Source: Glossina fuscipes (lineage: Eukaryota > Arthropoda > Insecta > Diptera > Glossinidae). From it: a stretch of DNA of 64,000 bases. Under the pieces are notes generated by a model, which did no database searches, was not told the origin of the DNA, and saw only the letters and a program-made list of their open reading frames with translations. The DNA lies in contig NW_023998415.1 in assembly GCF_014805625.2 (NCBI RefSeq), positions 21,275,083 to 21,339,082 on the forward strand, written 5' to 3'. Positions 35,571 through 47,185 of this stretch are shown here, in pieces (positions within the stretch are counted from its first letter, which is position 1; each line of letters opens with the position of its first letter). The position numbers and the translations under genes were made by a program.

Positions 35571-37276
35571 TTAGTTAGTAAATGCAGCAATTAATTTATG
35601 TTTTAATCGCCCTCGCACTTTATTAAATTGCGGCAAATTAACGAGATTAATTTCTTCGCCGACATCATGCCGATGACTGTACATCTCTTCACCGTATACT
35701 GTTGACCAATCTGAAGAAGATCGAACATATCAACATATTAAAAATACTAATAACAACAATGGCTTACCGCGAGAAAAGTTGTTAGGGTGAAATCGCACCC
35801 ATATTGTGTAACGATAATAATTCGTACGCAGAGAATATCCCATAATTTTTATGTTACGCAACTTTGGCTTATCGCTATTAGGATGTTTCGTGGGTAGCAC
35901 CCCAGGACGCGGATATTGGCTCAGGGCAATGTAATCTTTTTTCGTATCATTTCCTTGTAATAATTTATAAAAACTTTTACCCTCTGTGCACAATAGTTGT
36001 TTAAACATGGGGACATTTCGTATACATTTTGGCACCCTAGGCAAATGGGCTAAATCGGCCAGTGAGGGGAATAAATCCACTAGTTCGATGATATTTTTAA
36101 TGGACTTGCCAACATTATATGGCGCACGAAATTCTGGACTTTGTACAATTAATGGCACACGAACGGCCACTTCAAAATTACTATACTTTGCCCATTCCGC
36201 GTGTTCGCCCAACGACCAACCGTGATCGCTGGTAACCACGATAATTGTATTTTCTGAATCAACGTGTTTGATGAACTTACCGAACAAGTCATCAACATAG
36301 CTGACACTGGCATAGTATGCCTGACGAATTTGTGCACGGAGCAATGCCGGAATAGGTCCGTATGGAAAAGAAATATTCAAATTACAGAAATCGTCACGCG
36401 AACGTATATCGTTATAGGGATTCCAAGCCACTTTAGGCATTGCGTTGGGCCTAACAGTATCCGGTGTATAATTATAGAAATTTTCCAGCGGAAACCTTTT
36501 CATATAATGAACAGGAAAACGGAAATTAATGTGAGGTTTATGAAACCCTAGAGCTAGAAAAAAGGGATTAGCAGTGCTATTGCGGTATGATTTTATAAAT
36601 CGAATGGCTTCGCCTGTCGACTGAATGTCAGGCAAAGTTTGAGAAGGTTGCGTGCGAAGATGAACCGGACAGAGGAGATTATTTTTTAGCACCCCATGTG
36701 CATCAGGACACACCGGAGTATTCATGTAAATTTCAGAAGATGGATGATACGATGACGCTGACCAACTGTAGGGATAATCATCGTTATAATTGGAAGAAAC
36801 ACCAGGATGAAAGACTTTGCCTATGGCGTAAGTCTGATAACCATGTTCTTTAAAATATTGCGGCAAAGTGGTGAAATTACCAACGAACGTACGCCAATAA
36901 CTATGAAAGTCGTAAAGATGTAAAGTATCAGGTCGCCGGCTTGTGAGGAAGGAATTCCGACTAGGAGCACAAAGCGCTTGCTGCAACATAGCCAAATGAG
37001 AATAAAATCGAATAGGAATTGCAGTGTTTGTTTATTTTCTACCTGACTGTAGGCGCGCGTAAAATAATTGCTTCTACTTATAAAAGCATCCAGATTGGGT
37101 GTAAAAGCTAAGTGATCGCCCATCCTTCCTAGTGTAGGTCGCAAATCGTCGAACACTATCAATACGACATTAGAACGTTTTCCCTTTTCGAATTTAAAAG
37201 CACGCGAGCTATAGAGCGAAATAAAAGCCGCAAGTGCTATGCAAACTTTTTGCACAAGTTTGTAAGAGATTTTCAT
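35571..37276 (-). CDS. Ids: Iduronate 2-sulfatase, lysosomal glycosaminoglycan-degrading enzyme
   Basis: Three coding exons: 37,043-37,276, 35,768-36,980 and 35,571-35,710, all with GT-AG introns (62 and 57 nt) and compatible phases, giving 528 residues against about 550 in human IDS. The start was chosen to give a signal peptide (MKISYKLVQKVCIALAAF...). The metal-binding DDLRP lies at residues 43-47. The sulfatase signature CAPSR begins at Cys82, the residue converted to formylglycine, and the exon 1/2 join rebuilds SQQALCAPSR. AIGKVFHPG lies near 131-139, a conserved His in FHKPH near 228, and the second metal motif SDHGWSLGEH near 329-338. The last exon encodes a WSTVYGEEMYSH block and ends in FTN. 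Known function: removal of 2-O-sulfate from iduronate in dermatan and heparan sulfate. All catalytic motifs are intact. Confidence 0.96.
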
Positions 37277-37555
37277 CTCCAAATCGCATTTAGGAGAATG
37301 CAGACAAACTAAATATAAAGTTCTTTCTAATTGCACTCAATTTACGATTACATCACATACTTATTTACTTCAATCCGAAAAATCATTTTAATGTTAATTA
37401 GGAAAATTTTTTTTATACGCCACACCACACGCCACACAACTTGTAGTACAAAGGCATATTACGGTTATACGAATGTATGCAACACTAGGAAGCACTTGAG
37501 ACAAACCCCCTTTTTACTATACGAATCTATTCAGAATCACTTTCTGAATTAACTC

Positions 37556-37800
37556 AAGCTTGCTTGTCCGTCTGTCTGTCTTTTTTTCTTCTAATTAACT
37601 TACAAATCGCCACTATTTAAGATATTTTGATGAAATCGTCGGTGCACCAACAAGTTCTGGCCGAAGGATGAACGCCATTGAAGATGTTTCAAATCGGACC
37701 ACTTTCTCAACCATTTCTTATACAGCATCTCATTTTGAAAAGTCGTTATATGCATAACAATATTAAGCAAAGCAATAGTAAGCCCTGTCCCACTATAATT
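37556..37800 (+). repeat. Degenerate F1-like repeat fragment
   Basis: Contains GTCCGTCTGTCTGTC followed by AAATCG, GATATTTTGATGAAATCG and ATCGGACCACTTTCTC. The GTCCGTCTGT core matches F1 copies A and C, and the order of blocks resembles the interior of long fly repeats of this type. It is degraded, with uncertain ends. Confidence 0.35.
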
Positions 37801-38519
37801 CTTTGACTTGTTTTATATTGAACTTAAATTTCGTTTAATTGATAAGTCCAGCTTATTGATCATTTGTAAGCTCCTAGGATTGTAAGCAAACTGAAATTAT
37901 CAATTCGCGTATAATAAAAAAACTAATTGACTTTATTTATTTATTGTGCAGTCCTTCTGTCTTTATTAAAGGAGAGAGAGCGTGACGACCCAAACCATTC
38001 ATATTACCAAATACCCTACGCAAATTTTAATCGAAGGATCCGGAATAGGTTTTAGCAATCTTTGTCTAATTAACTGGCAAAAACAGAGAGGGAAGCGGAT
38101 AGCTCAAAATCTCGAAACCCACTTTTCATCTAGTCTGACACCAGAGTGCCTTGACTTAACTTAAGTCTTAAGGATCTGCTACTTTGCCAACAGAGACATT
38201 CTAATCATCATGTAATCGATCTCATCGCAGCTAGGTGTGGCCTTTCTTTTAGGTAATTCCAAAATTACTTACTCTTTTTTTTTAAGAACTTAATTAAATC
38301 TCATTTTAGTCAGGTCATTGTTTATTCTCTTTTTGTATTATTTTTTGAAAGAATCGGCAGAAGAAACATTGTTTGAAGATTTCATTAACGGGTAAACTAA
38401 GTTTATTGGTTAATGAACTGTAACTTTTTGATAGTTAATAGTTACCTTATTTCTTACTCCTTATGCCCCACCATACACTTACACTTTTCTAACTATCTCT
38501 CTCATTAACACAATACGGG

Positions 38520-38816
38520 TCCCATTGCAGGTAGTACCTCTTTAATTAACCTCCATGACTCCTCTGGTCTGCTGGCGATTGCACACATGAACTATCAAAT
38601 TATAAGGCCCTGTGGGTCTCGCGGTGGAGGCGTATTCATTGTTGCATCAGAGGGTATTAAGTTAAATCTTGTTTTTAAAATTTCTGAACCTGGTGCTTTT
38701 GCGTCCAATTTAATTGAATTTTCTGAAGGCGACACTAAAATTCTCGTTCGTGTAGCCTATTTACCTAGCAGGGAGCTTGCCTCCTTTGAAACCAAACATA
38801 GAAGAAAAAAGAAATA
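38520..38816 (+). mobile_element. LINE endonuclease fragment
   Basis: The open frame around 38,587-38,816 reads YQIIRPCGSRGGGVFIVASE and continues with alternating hydrophobic strands. R-x-G-G-G-V-x-I-x-V is the signature of the apurinic-type endonuclease domain in Jockey-, I- and RTE-type non-LTR elements. No reverse transcriptase follows. It is a 5'- and 3'-truncated scrap. Confidence 0.5.
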
Positions 38817-39019
38817 GTCGTCTGTTCATGTGGATCGTCTTTGTTACCAAGTGTCAGTTTATGGTTGACGACGTCGAATAGCGAGTTCACAGTTGGTAAC
38901 AAAACACACGCTTTTTTCAAGGTCGACAATCAAATTGGTGCAGAACATTGAAAGCGTAATATTTTTATGAAATGCATATATTTAATACCGTCAATGAATA
39001 TATACACTATCTAATCTCA

Positions 39020-39625
39020 CGAATAAGAGAAATTCCAAAACATTGAGAAGAGCAAGTAATCGCAATAAACGGGTGTTATCAGAGATAACAAAATACATAG
39101 ATTTTCCAATATTTTGTTCAAAATTAAGATAAGGAGCTTCTTTGGGACTTTTTGTGTATACGTTACCGATGACAGCAGTAACGCTGTTAACTAGTAGTCG
39201 TTTGTATAACGACTTCCCATTAGTTGTATGAGCAAAATTCTGTTAATGGTTTCTTGATATGACGTCGCATTCTCTCAAACGTTTCCAAAACAGAAACATA
39301 TACTTTTCTGTGGTTTTGTGTGAATATGCGCTATGGTATGCTTATAAGCGTGTATATACAAAAAAAGGAGAAAAATTGAAGAATTCTACATTTCATATTC
39401 GACAAATGCTTTGATAAATTTCAATAAAAATTTTCGTATCAGGAAATATGAAGAAATTTTTTATTATTAACAAAAATATGTTGTAGTTTGTTATATTCAT
39501 ATTTGTGTTATTTACTAATTTTATTTATATATTTATTAGCTTTATTTGCTCACACATATATATTTGACATATTTTATCGAGTTTTCCATATCACACATGA
39601 GTTATTCTACGCGGCGTCTATTCAT
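39020..39625 (+). repeat. Dispersed repeat family F2, copy 2
   Basis: Second copy of the unit at 28.78-29.31 kb, same orientation. It includes an extra block (TAACGCTGTTAACTAG, GTTTGTATAACGACTTCCCA) that also occurs beside the mariner relic at 30.35 kb on the opposite strand. It runs directly into an F1 copy at CATATTATA. Confidence 0.75.
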
Positions 39626-40450
39626 ATTATACCATCATACTAATCGCGGAAGGATGGGGTGTATATTCATTTTGTCAAAACGTTTGCAACGCCCACAAGG
39701 AAGCATCAGAGAACCCACAAAGCATCAAATTCTAAATCGATTAAAGCATGTCCGTCTGCCCATCTGTTTAATGTTTTGTTGTAAACATTTTCGTGGGCGC
39801 AAAAATGAAGCTAACGACATCAATTTTGGCAGATAAATTAGAACTTCTTGTACTCAGATTGGTATTTGAAAACGAGTCAAATCGGTCGAAGGACATGCAC
39901 ACAACACCACATAACCTGAGACCACCGTTGTCTTTCAAAGGGAATGAAAAATTGGTTTTTCGCTCATTACTCATAAACTGTAGCAAATAAATGTAGAAAA
40001 ATTTGATGGCGCATTCTACGAGCGATGCTTTAGCATCTGTGCACAAAAATTGACCACGCCTACCCAATATTGTAGTGTATAAAAATTTAATTATTTTTTC
40101 CGATATCTTTATAGCACAAATTCTTGGCCAGTTACAGCCTTCGAATGCACCTAAACCTGTCCGCCTGTTCGTCTGTTCATCTGTCTATTTGCGCAAATTT
40201 ATAGTTATTTGTGGTAAACATTCTCCCGTTAGCTATAATAAAGATATCGCCTAAAAACTTGCAAAAGAATTTGGAATTGACCTAAACTTTTCAAAGGACA
40301 TGTCTACAAGCCCATACGCCTCAACTACGCCAACTACATACTATAGAGCAAGAGAATTTTGTTCTTTTACTTCTTTTATCTTTTTTTTGGGCTAAACGGT
40401 GATGGGTATAAAAGATTCGGTGCCGACCAAATTTAATTTTCTTACTTATT
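39626..40450 (+). repeat. Dispersed repeat family F1, copy C (most complete)
   Basis: Begins at an imperfect hairpin (ATACCATCAT..GGATGGGGTGTAT). It contains TTTTGTCAAAACGTTTGCAA, AAATTCTAAATCGATTAAAG, CATGTCCGTCTGCCC, CTCATAAACTGTAGCAA, ATTCTTGGCCAGTTACAG and CTGTCCGCCTGTTCGTCTG. It ends GATGGGTATAAAAGATTCGG then TGCCGACCAAATTTAATTTT and CTTACTTATT. It is about 800 bp long with no long coding frame, consistent with a non-autonomous element. Confidence 0.7.
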
Positions 40451-41252
40451 ATTGTATTGTTTATATTCTAGAATTAAACAATTACATAAATGATTGATGA
40501 ATTGTTTTTTATTTTCGTGCAACAAGACTCTCAACGTAAAGTCCAGCAAGTACGGTCAACTCTCGCTGCAGTCATCTTCCGCGGTAAACCAATCGTTCGT
40601 TTTCTCCATAATCTTATCCAAAATTAGTTCCCTAATACCTCACTCATGTTTATTTTCATTATATTCTGCTACGTCCATTTCGTATTGCAACCGCTATAAT
40701 TTAAAAATTTGCCTTCGAAATTTTTCAGCTCTGCACCAGTTTGAATACTATTAGCAACCTCATTACTCAAGGGCTCTCTGCAAAGATAAGATCAAAGTGA
40801 CAACATGTGCGCGTTTTATGAGAACAATACCATCCATGATAAATTTCGTAGTGCAAAAATTTGCATTAACTTATTCACTACAAAATCCCTCAACAAGGGA
40901 AGACAAAATTTGGGAGTTTCGCTGCGCAGATATCAGTATTTCTGATGTTTAAAGATATAAAAAAAAGTTAAGTAAATTTTCGGCAGTCAGTGTTGTTGAC
41001 TTATTTAAACAAAGCCGTAATATTTAATAATAATAAATACCTTAAGTAGACGTAATTGTAATAATTCGTAGAAATTTTGAGAGAGGAGTCGAGGTTACTT
41101 TTCATTTTATAAGGAATTTACAAACGTACACATATGCGTACAGGTATCGTTCGTGGTTGTTTTTACAAGTTTGTATTTATAATTATTATCATTGTTATTA
41201 CATTTAATTTAGCCAGAGGAAAAGATTCTAAGACTAAAGTTTTAAAACAGTA

Positions 41253-41355
41253 GCGTCTCAGGCCGCTTTGTTGAAAACTTTACAGCACTTGAGATAGGAA
41301 CCCACGACCGTTCGGTTGTTAATCAAGATTCATTGCCTACTCGGCCACTCAGGAG
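41253..41355 (-). repeat. tRNA-like SINE fragment, copy 3
   Basis: On the minus strand, CCTGAGTGGCCGAGTAGG carries a perfect polymerase III A-box (TGGCCGAGTAGG against TRGCNNAGYNGG). About 33 nt later comes GGTCGTGGGTTCCTATCTCA, a degraded B-box otherwise almost identical to copy 1. The tRNA-Ser/Leu-like A-box and correct spacing point to a tRNA-derived SINE head; no acceptor stem is evident. Confidence 0.5.
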
Positions 41356-41389
41356 GATATTCGTTAACGAAATGCATAAATTTTTACGA

Positions 41390-42650
41390 TTTTATGTGCC
41401 AGGTTGCAACGAAAACGAAAAAGGAAAAGCGAAAATTTCGTTGAGATCGAAATTGTTACAGGGAGCGAAAATATTGACAATCCAGACGTAGAAAATTTGG
41501 AATTATTATCGGATATGGAAACTGAAAGTGGGCGAAAATACAGACCGCTTAGGACTGGGGAAGAATATTGGGTTTCCGTTTAAAGTGTTCAGTATCGTCA
41601 TCGGAAAGAAAGACCCACTTTGGGAAGTCACGATGAAACCCCAGTTGACGAAAATATGAAGCAACCACGATGTGCTACACTTTGGTACGTTGGAAAGGAT
41701 AGCTGATTTCCTGGAGATCTATCACCTCTTTTACCTACCCATGAAATTAAAATAACACCATACTCATATTCGATCCAAATATTTACCAACGATATTTTTA
41801 TAATGTAAGGAATCTTTCAATACACCATTTCTTGCGGAGAGGACTCATTCAACATAAATGTTTCTAAAAAGGCTTCATTTGGACGCCCTATTATTGTTGA
41901 AACAATGTCTCTAAAACGTTTTGAAGAAATAAAGAGATGCCTCTATTACAAAAACAGCGGAATACCAAGTGGCTGTGAAAATAGTTTTTGAAGGATTCGT
42001 CCACTATTAGATATGTTATCGGAAACCTTTGCAAACGCATCGAAAGCGGAAAACTATTTGTACACACTCTATCCACATCAATAAAGCATCTGAAGGCAAA
42101 GAATATATTCATCGTGTGTGCTATAAAAAATATTAAATATATATATATTAAGCTTTTTGTAAAAAACATTTGCAAAAGCTTGCGAAGTTTATCTTTTATG
42201 GCGATATTCTCTCAAACTATCACATTCCTGAGGTGGCATGATAATAATTCACACGAGTTCTTCTTATGCCGGAGGGGAATCTAATGATAATGAACAAAGA
42301 TGGGAAGAAGAAGTAATACGTATCGATAGAATATGAAAGTGTGAAGATAAATACTGACATAACTAGCAAGGACACCCACTATTAATTAGTTAAGATTAAG
42401 AAATGGTTAGACTTGGAAGCCTCCTTCGTCCAAATTAGGAAACGCAATATATTTGCTTGGACATATAAAGAATCTGAAGCTGAACAATTTCAAGTTTGGC
42501 TTTCCAGAACAATGTTTACTAAATTTTTTAAATTTTGTAATTTAGCATACACCCGCTATGGGAAAATGGTCAAACAAGAGATGCTGATGCACCCAAGCCG
42601 GAAAATTCCCACGATATTCACCCGCATCACGTCAATACCTTAAAAAAACC
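41390..42650 (+). mobile_element. piggyBac-family transposase relic
   Basis: Interrupted plus-strand frames follow a piggyBac transposase (DDE_Tnp_1_7). RPIIVETMSLKRFEEIKRCL is at about 41,882-41,940, then IRPLLDMLSETFANAS near 41,995-42,045. In the family these correspond to MSRxRFEEIxRxLHF and KVRPLLDxLNxxF, just before the first catalytic Asp. An acidic N-terminal region is visible near 41,440-41,640. Many stops and frameshifts are present, and no terminal repeats or TTAA duplication were identified. Confidence 0.7.
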
Positions 42651-44920
42651 TTTCAAACAAGCTGAACAAATTTAAATTCGTCTTTCCAGATACAAATTTT
42701 TTCATCATTTAAAATGTTGACCTACCCAGAAGTGTCATTTCATGGCACTTTTGACTGTTGAAAGGGTTACTCCAGCCAATAAAAACAATTGATTTAAAGC
42801 GTCAATATCATAACGATAAAAACAAGTGAACGAGTCAAGAGATGAGATACACTTGTAACTGTACGTGAACAACCGCTTAAAGAAACCAAAAGCTGCACTA
42901 AAAGTAGCCTCAAAATCAGACTGGACGGTATAGAACATTATCTCCAAAAAAAAGGAAGTGGAAAACGCTCCAAGAAGTCGGACGAAAACTTATGTAAAAT
43001 GAAATCAGTTCAGTAGTCCCAAATATGGATGTTTTTTTGTGTGATTTTTTATAGTTTTCCTCACCATTTGTTGGGTCGTGAATTGCCTTTGATCAAAATG
43101 AATAAATTGTATTAAAAAAGTTAACTTTTTCGTGCCATAAAAAAATCGTCCCTGAAGAGATGAAAAATAATTTATTTGGATTATTGCTTTGCTTATTTCC
43201 TTTCAGTCGACTCATATAAACTCACGAAATAACACTATCGGAAAAACTGATTAAAATAGAGTGCAGACTCGAAGCAAATAGTCGTAAATCGACCCCCCGT
43301 GTTCCACTTCAATCTTTCATATTTTTTATAAGTTGCAAAGTTACATCCTTATATATATCAGAAATATTCAATCTAATCGGGACTGCTTTGCTCGAGTAAT
43401 GTATTTTAAAGTCATTTAGATTAAGGGTCGAACATTTTTTTTTTTGCCAAAAGCAATCACAGCTAGCCAGTCAGAACTAAAGGTTAACCAAAAATATATA
43501 GAAAAGCTTTTCTTCCCAATTTATCTTTGTAAATTTTATTAAATTAAAAGCACAAAAACACCCATTAAAAATTTTATTCTTTTTTTCCCCTTAAACTCGT
43601 TGCAAGTTACTAAAACTTTTATAAAAAGCTATGAAAAGAATAGACACAACACGTAACCAAAACACAAATTGAAGAATCAGCTGCCAGTTGCGTCTGCACC
43701 CTACCGCTACTGAATGGCTAATAAAACGTTTGCAAAATGGCACGATAAACAATAATTTCATTCGCGACACATTAATTTTGCTGACATATATGTAATCACA
43801 GAACGGCGAAACAATTTTGTTATTGTTTTCAAAAGAGCAATCACTTAACACATCTACGACATATGAACTACACCGATTCAAACTCAATGTTGTAAAATAC
43901 CGTAAGAAGTATTACACAATTGTGATATCCCAAAAACGTCCTTGTTTATTTAGAAAATATTAATAATTATTATTATTTATTTGTATAAACTCAACTAGAT
44001 AGCGGTAAAGTAGAATGAGCGCTACCAACTAAGACTATCTACTCTAAAAAATACACTAAACCGTTATTTCAGTCATTTTATAAATACAAATAATTTGGAA
44101 TCTAATTTACAGATAAGCATATTAATTATGTATAGCGTTAACTAGGTTTTATTTTCAACTTTCGACCGTTTCTACTATATGTACGCACCTAAGGTGGCCA
44201 AACTGTTCTCTAAACCTGTCAAATTAGGCGTAAACTAAATTACTCACGCTTTGCGTTAGTGTTGGTGTTCTAATTTAGTATAATTATTTGTTGTTTATAA
44301 CAGAAAATAGCTATAAATTGAAAATCGTATAAATTTCTTAGAAAATTGTTTACTTATAAATAATTGAACCAAAATAAAAAAATTTAAATTTATAAAAAAT
44401 AGCTAAATTAATTCTTTTTTTTTTTTTTTGCATTTTCCTTATCAATTATTCCTTACATCATCTTATACCGGTAAACCGCAAAGGATCAACAAATAATAAA
44501 AATGCATCACTCTACTGACTATATTGGTCAAAAAGAAAAGTAAATAACATGGTATTATATACATGAGCAATATATGCACATCGGGCGGCATGGTTCCTTA
44601 ATGCCAACATAAAGGAGCGGTTCTATAGAAAATTTGGTATTCCTGATGATAAGTAACTTCTTGTTGTAATTGAAAGAAAAAATATAAGAAATAAATCCGC
44701 TTTTGTGAAAACTAAAAAATTGAATTTCTGTTTTCAGAAGCTTATTAAAAAGAACAAATTTTATTTTAAAAAACTATACATCCTTAAAAATTAATACATG
44801 CACTTACTATCGCTTCTTACGCGGAATGTCATTTTCAGCATCACAATCTATCACGTGAGGGCTTCTAAACACGTATGAAAAACTATTACAAAATAACCCA
44901 AAAATTTGACTCTACTTAAG

Positions 44921-45042
44921 ACTGTGCTCCATTTGTGGACAGTAACATCTTCATGGCAAAAGTTTTAGTTGATGCGCCAAATACACATAATTCTTTGTCT
45001 CCGCCTATGCCCGCCTCTAAATTCGTCAGCCCGACCCCATGA
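44921..45042 (+). CDS. Candidate terminal coding exon, unassigned
   Basis: After an acceptor-like site (GACTCTACTTAAG), 39 codons remain open to a TGA at 45,040. They encode pieces DCAPFVDSNIFMAKVLVDAP and HNSLSPPMPASKFVSPTP. GC is near 45% in an AT-rich setting. There is no partner exon identified and no family match. It lies 0.5 kb upstream of the Nudix gene on the same strand but is not part of it by homology. Confidence 0.2.
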
Positions 45043-45558
45043 AAGAACCTCTTGTTTTACCATTTTATTGCACCGATACAAAATATGATAGTTAATTTTT
45101 TGTTTTTATATACTTTTTATTTTTATGTTCCATAGAATTATTTCTATGATAAAAAAATTGAGTTCTTATTACTTTATGATAAAAATAGGTTAAGAATCTA
45201 CATCCCAGCGAATTTTTGGTTGTTAATTTGCTGAATAACAGAAAAGAAGAAGAAGTTTTGTACCTAATATTAACCTCTTAAAAACGCGAAGAAGATGACT
45301 TGTTTTTACAGCCGTTTCAATCGTTGTGTTTCTCGTATTTTCTAACTTTTACAATCCCTCTTCTGGAAAGTGTTACAGAATATTGAAGTCCACCTATGTT
45401 CTTACCACGAAGTTTGGCACAAAGCACGATTAATGCAATTGGAGTAGCCTAAATACTTACCCGTTGTCACCTTTCACATTTAGTCTTTTGAATGCAACTC
45501 TATAAGTGAGGAAATGACATGATAAAATCCAGATTAAACTAGATAAGCATTATTCAAT

Positions 45559-46548
45559 ATGTCCACAGCAATTTTAACTTTGATTCCAGGCATTTTTAGA
45601 CATGTCACTTGTCGCAACAATGTCTACCCAAGGACGCAGACTCTCCGATTTCCCGTTCCAGATGATTTTGTCTTTTGGACAATGCCGTATAATGATTACA
45701 TGCCTCCCATATATACAGCTTCGCACATTAGAGGACAATCCTGGGCAGATCCTGATATAGGAGCGCCACTTTTTAAACCCCGATGGAATTTTCAAGATCG
45801 TGATGTTAATCGGCTGTCCCATATGGGGAAATACCAAATTGACTCTTCTGGCTATCCTTTGAATCCTATAGGACGCACTGGGCTGCGCGGTCGTGGTTTG
45901 TTGGGTCGGTGGGGACCCAATCATGCTGCTGATCCCATCGTCACACGGTGGAAACGCGACAAAAATGGTTCTGTTATCAAACATAACGTCAGTGAAAAGT
46001 AACTTAAATCGTTTGGAAAAGGCACAGCATATTTATATAGATATATTTTCATGCGTCTTCTCTTTTAGGAATATACTACAAATGATAACTATACAAAGAC
46101 ATGATAACAGAATGTGGGCTATTCCTGGTGGTATGGTTGATCCAGGAGAGAAAATAACTACAACACTCAAACGGGAGTTCATGGAAGAGGCTTTAAACAG
46201 TTCAGGTGGTGGGCAGATTACAAAATAGATACAACAGGTTGAGGCATGACAACATCCAGTCTTTTAATTGCAGGAAATCAAGCAATGATAGAAGAATTTT
46301 TTGCTACCGGTTCGGAAGTGTATAGGAGCTATGTGGACGATCCGCGCAACACCGATAATGCCTGGATTGAGACAGTTGCCTGCAATTTTCATGACGAAAT
46401 GGGAACTAAAGTAGGTGCTCTCCAATTATCGGCCGGCGATGATGCAATGAATGTTAAATGGTGCGACATTGATGGCAATATGCTCTTGCATGCTAACCAT
46501 GCGACCATCGTCGAACATGTTGCTAAGCGCCTTAAAGCGCATTGGTAA
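45559..46548 (+). CDS. NUDT9: NUDT9-type ADP-ribose pyrophosphatase (Nudix hydrolase)
   Basis: Three exons, 45,559-45,998, 46,069-46,205 and 46,274-46,548, with 70- and 68-nt introns, give 283 residues. The N-terminal part follows NUDT9 throughout, for example [27 protein letters not shown] and [20 protein letters not shown]. The Nudix box, G-x5-E-x7-RE-x2-EE, spans residues 168-187 (GMVDPGEK...REFMEEAL). Near the C-terminus, [17 protein letters not shown] and [16 protein letters not shown] are diagnostic of the family. Known reaction: hydrolysis of ADP-ribose to AMP and ribose 5-phosphate, in mitochondria or cytosol. The exon 2 donor (TCAG|GTGGTG) is weak; splicing there also removes a segment that is longer in human NUDT9. 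The N-terminus is short, and a mitochondrial leader is not obvious beyond a few basic residues. Confidence 0.94.
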
Positions 46549-47032
46549 ATCCCAGGTCTGGAAATTTCCTCTAATCACCATTTATTAAGTTAAGGATTGT
46601 TGTATTAATTTTGTTCGTTTTATTTGTAATATTCAGAAATACGTTTAAGAGATTAGTTTCTTTCCATCAGCGTTGGAATTAAAAAAGTGGTCTCGAAAAT
46701 TAAATCTTACCGAATATGGTGATTAAATTCCTAAAATAAGATTTATGATCTCTCAATGAAATTTTTTGTGATAATTTAGATATGGAACTTCTCGAGAGAA
46801 AAAATTGTTGTAGTAGATATTTGTCTACAACTCACCTTAGGTTAGTTCAACTTCGTATAGTTAGAAATACACTGGACACGAGTAGTATTAAGATAGCGCT
46901 ATGTTAAGGAAGTAATTCTTGCAACAATTATAATAATACATTTTCACGCTTTATATTATCGAATAAATATAGAACTCCTTGAAAGTATTTGTACTTGTAC
47001 ATTTGAGTGATAAAAACTCTTCGGCATTTCAG

Positions 47033-47185
47033 GGTATTAAGCGATACTTTCGCAACCGATTTGTGGAAAATCTAATTCCCATCTATAAGACATCGCCTAT
47101 CACAAAATTTATGTCTCGCTCGTTTGACGCTAGTTTCCTGATTTCACTCTTATATTTTAAATTACCGTCTCATCGGGCACATTGA
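47033..47185 (+). CDS. Candidate terminal coding exon, unassigned
   Basis: A good acceptor (CTTCGGCATTTCAG ending at 47,032) is followed by 50 open codons to a TGA at 47,183. They encode basic and aromatic-rich pieces (GIKRYFRNRFVENLIPIYKT, SPITKFMSRSFDASFLISLL). No domain is recognised. The stretch could also be fortuitous or derived from a mobile element. Confidence 0.2.
   Translation, partial: GIKRYFRNRFVENLIPIYKTSPITKFMSRSFDASFLISLLYFKLPSHRAH

Larger units (their letters stand above)
37277..45558. other. Repeat-rich spacer between Ids and the Nudix gene
   Basis: Contains dispersed repeats F1 and F2, a LINE endonuclease scrap, a tRNA-like SINE and a piggyBac relic, listed separately. The remainder is AT-rich with poly-T and poly-A runs and no supported gene. 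The stretch 42,700-44,900 holds nothing I recognise. Near 37,277-37,400 lies the probable 5' UTR and promoter of the sulfatase. Confidence 0.55.

Noticed and set aside
41253..41355. Possible functional tRNA gene
   Set aside because: A-box is perfect but the B-box is mutated and no acceptor stem or anticodon arm pairs, so it is called a SINE fragment.
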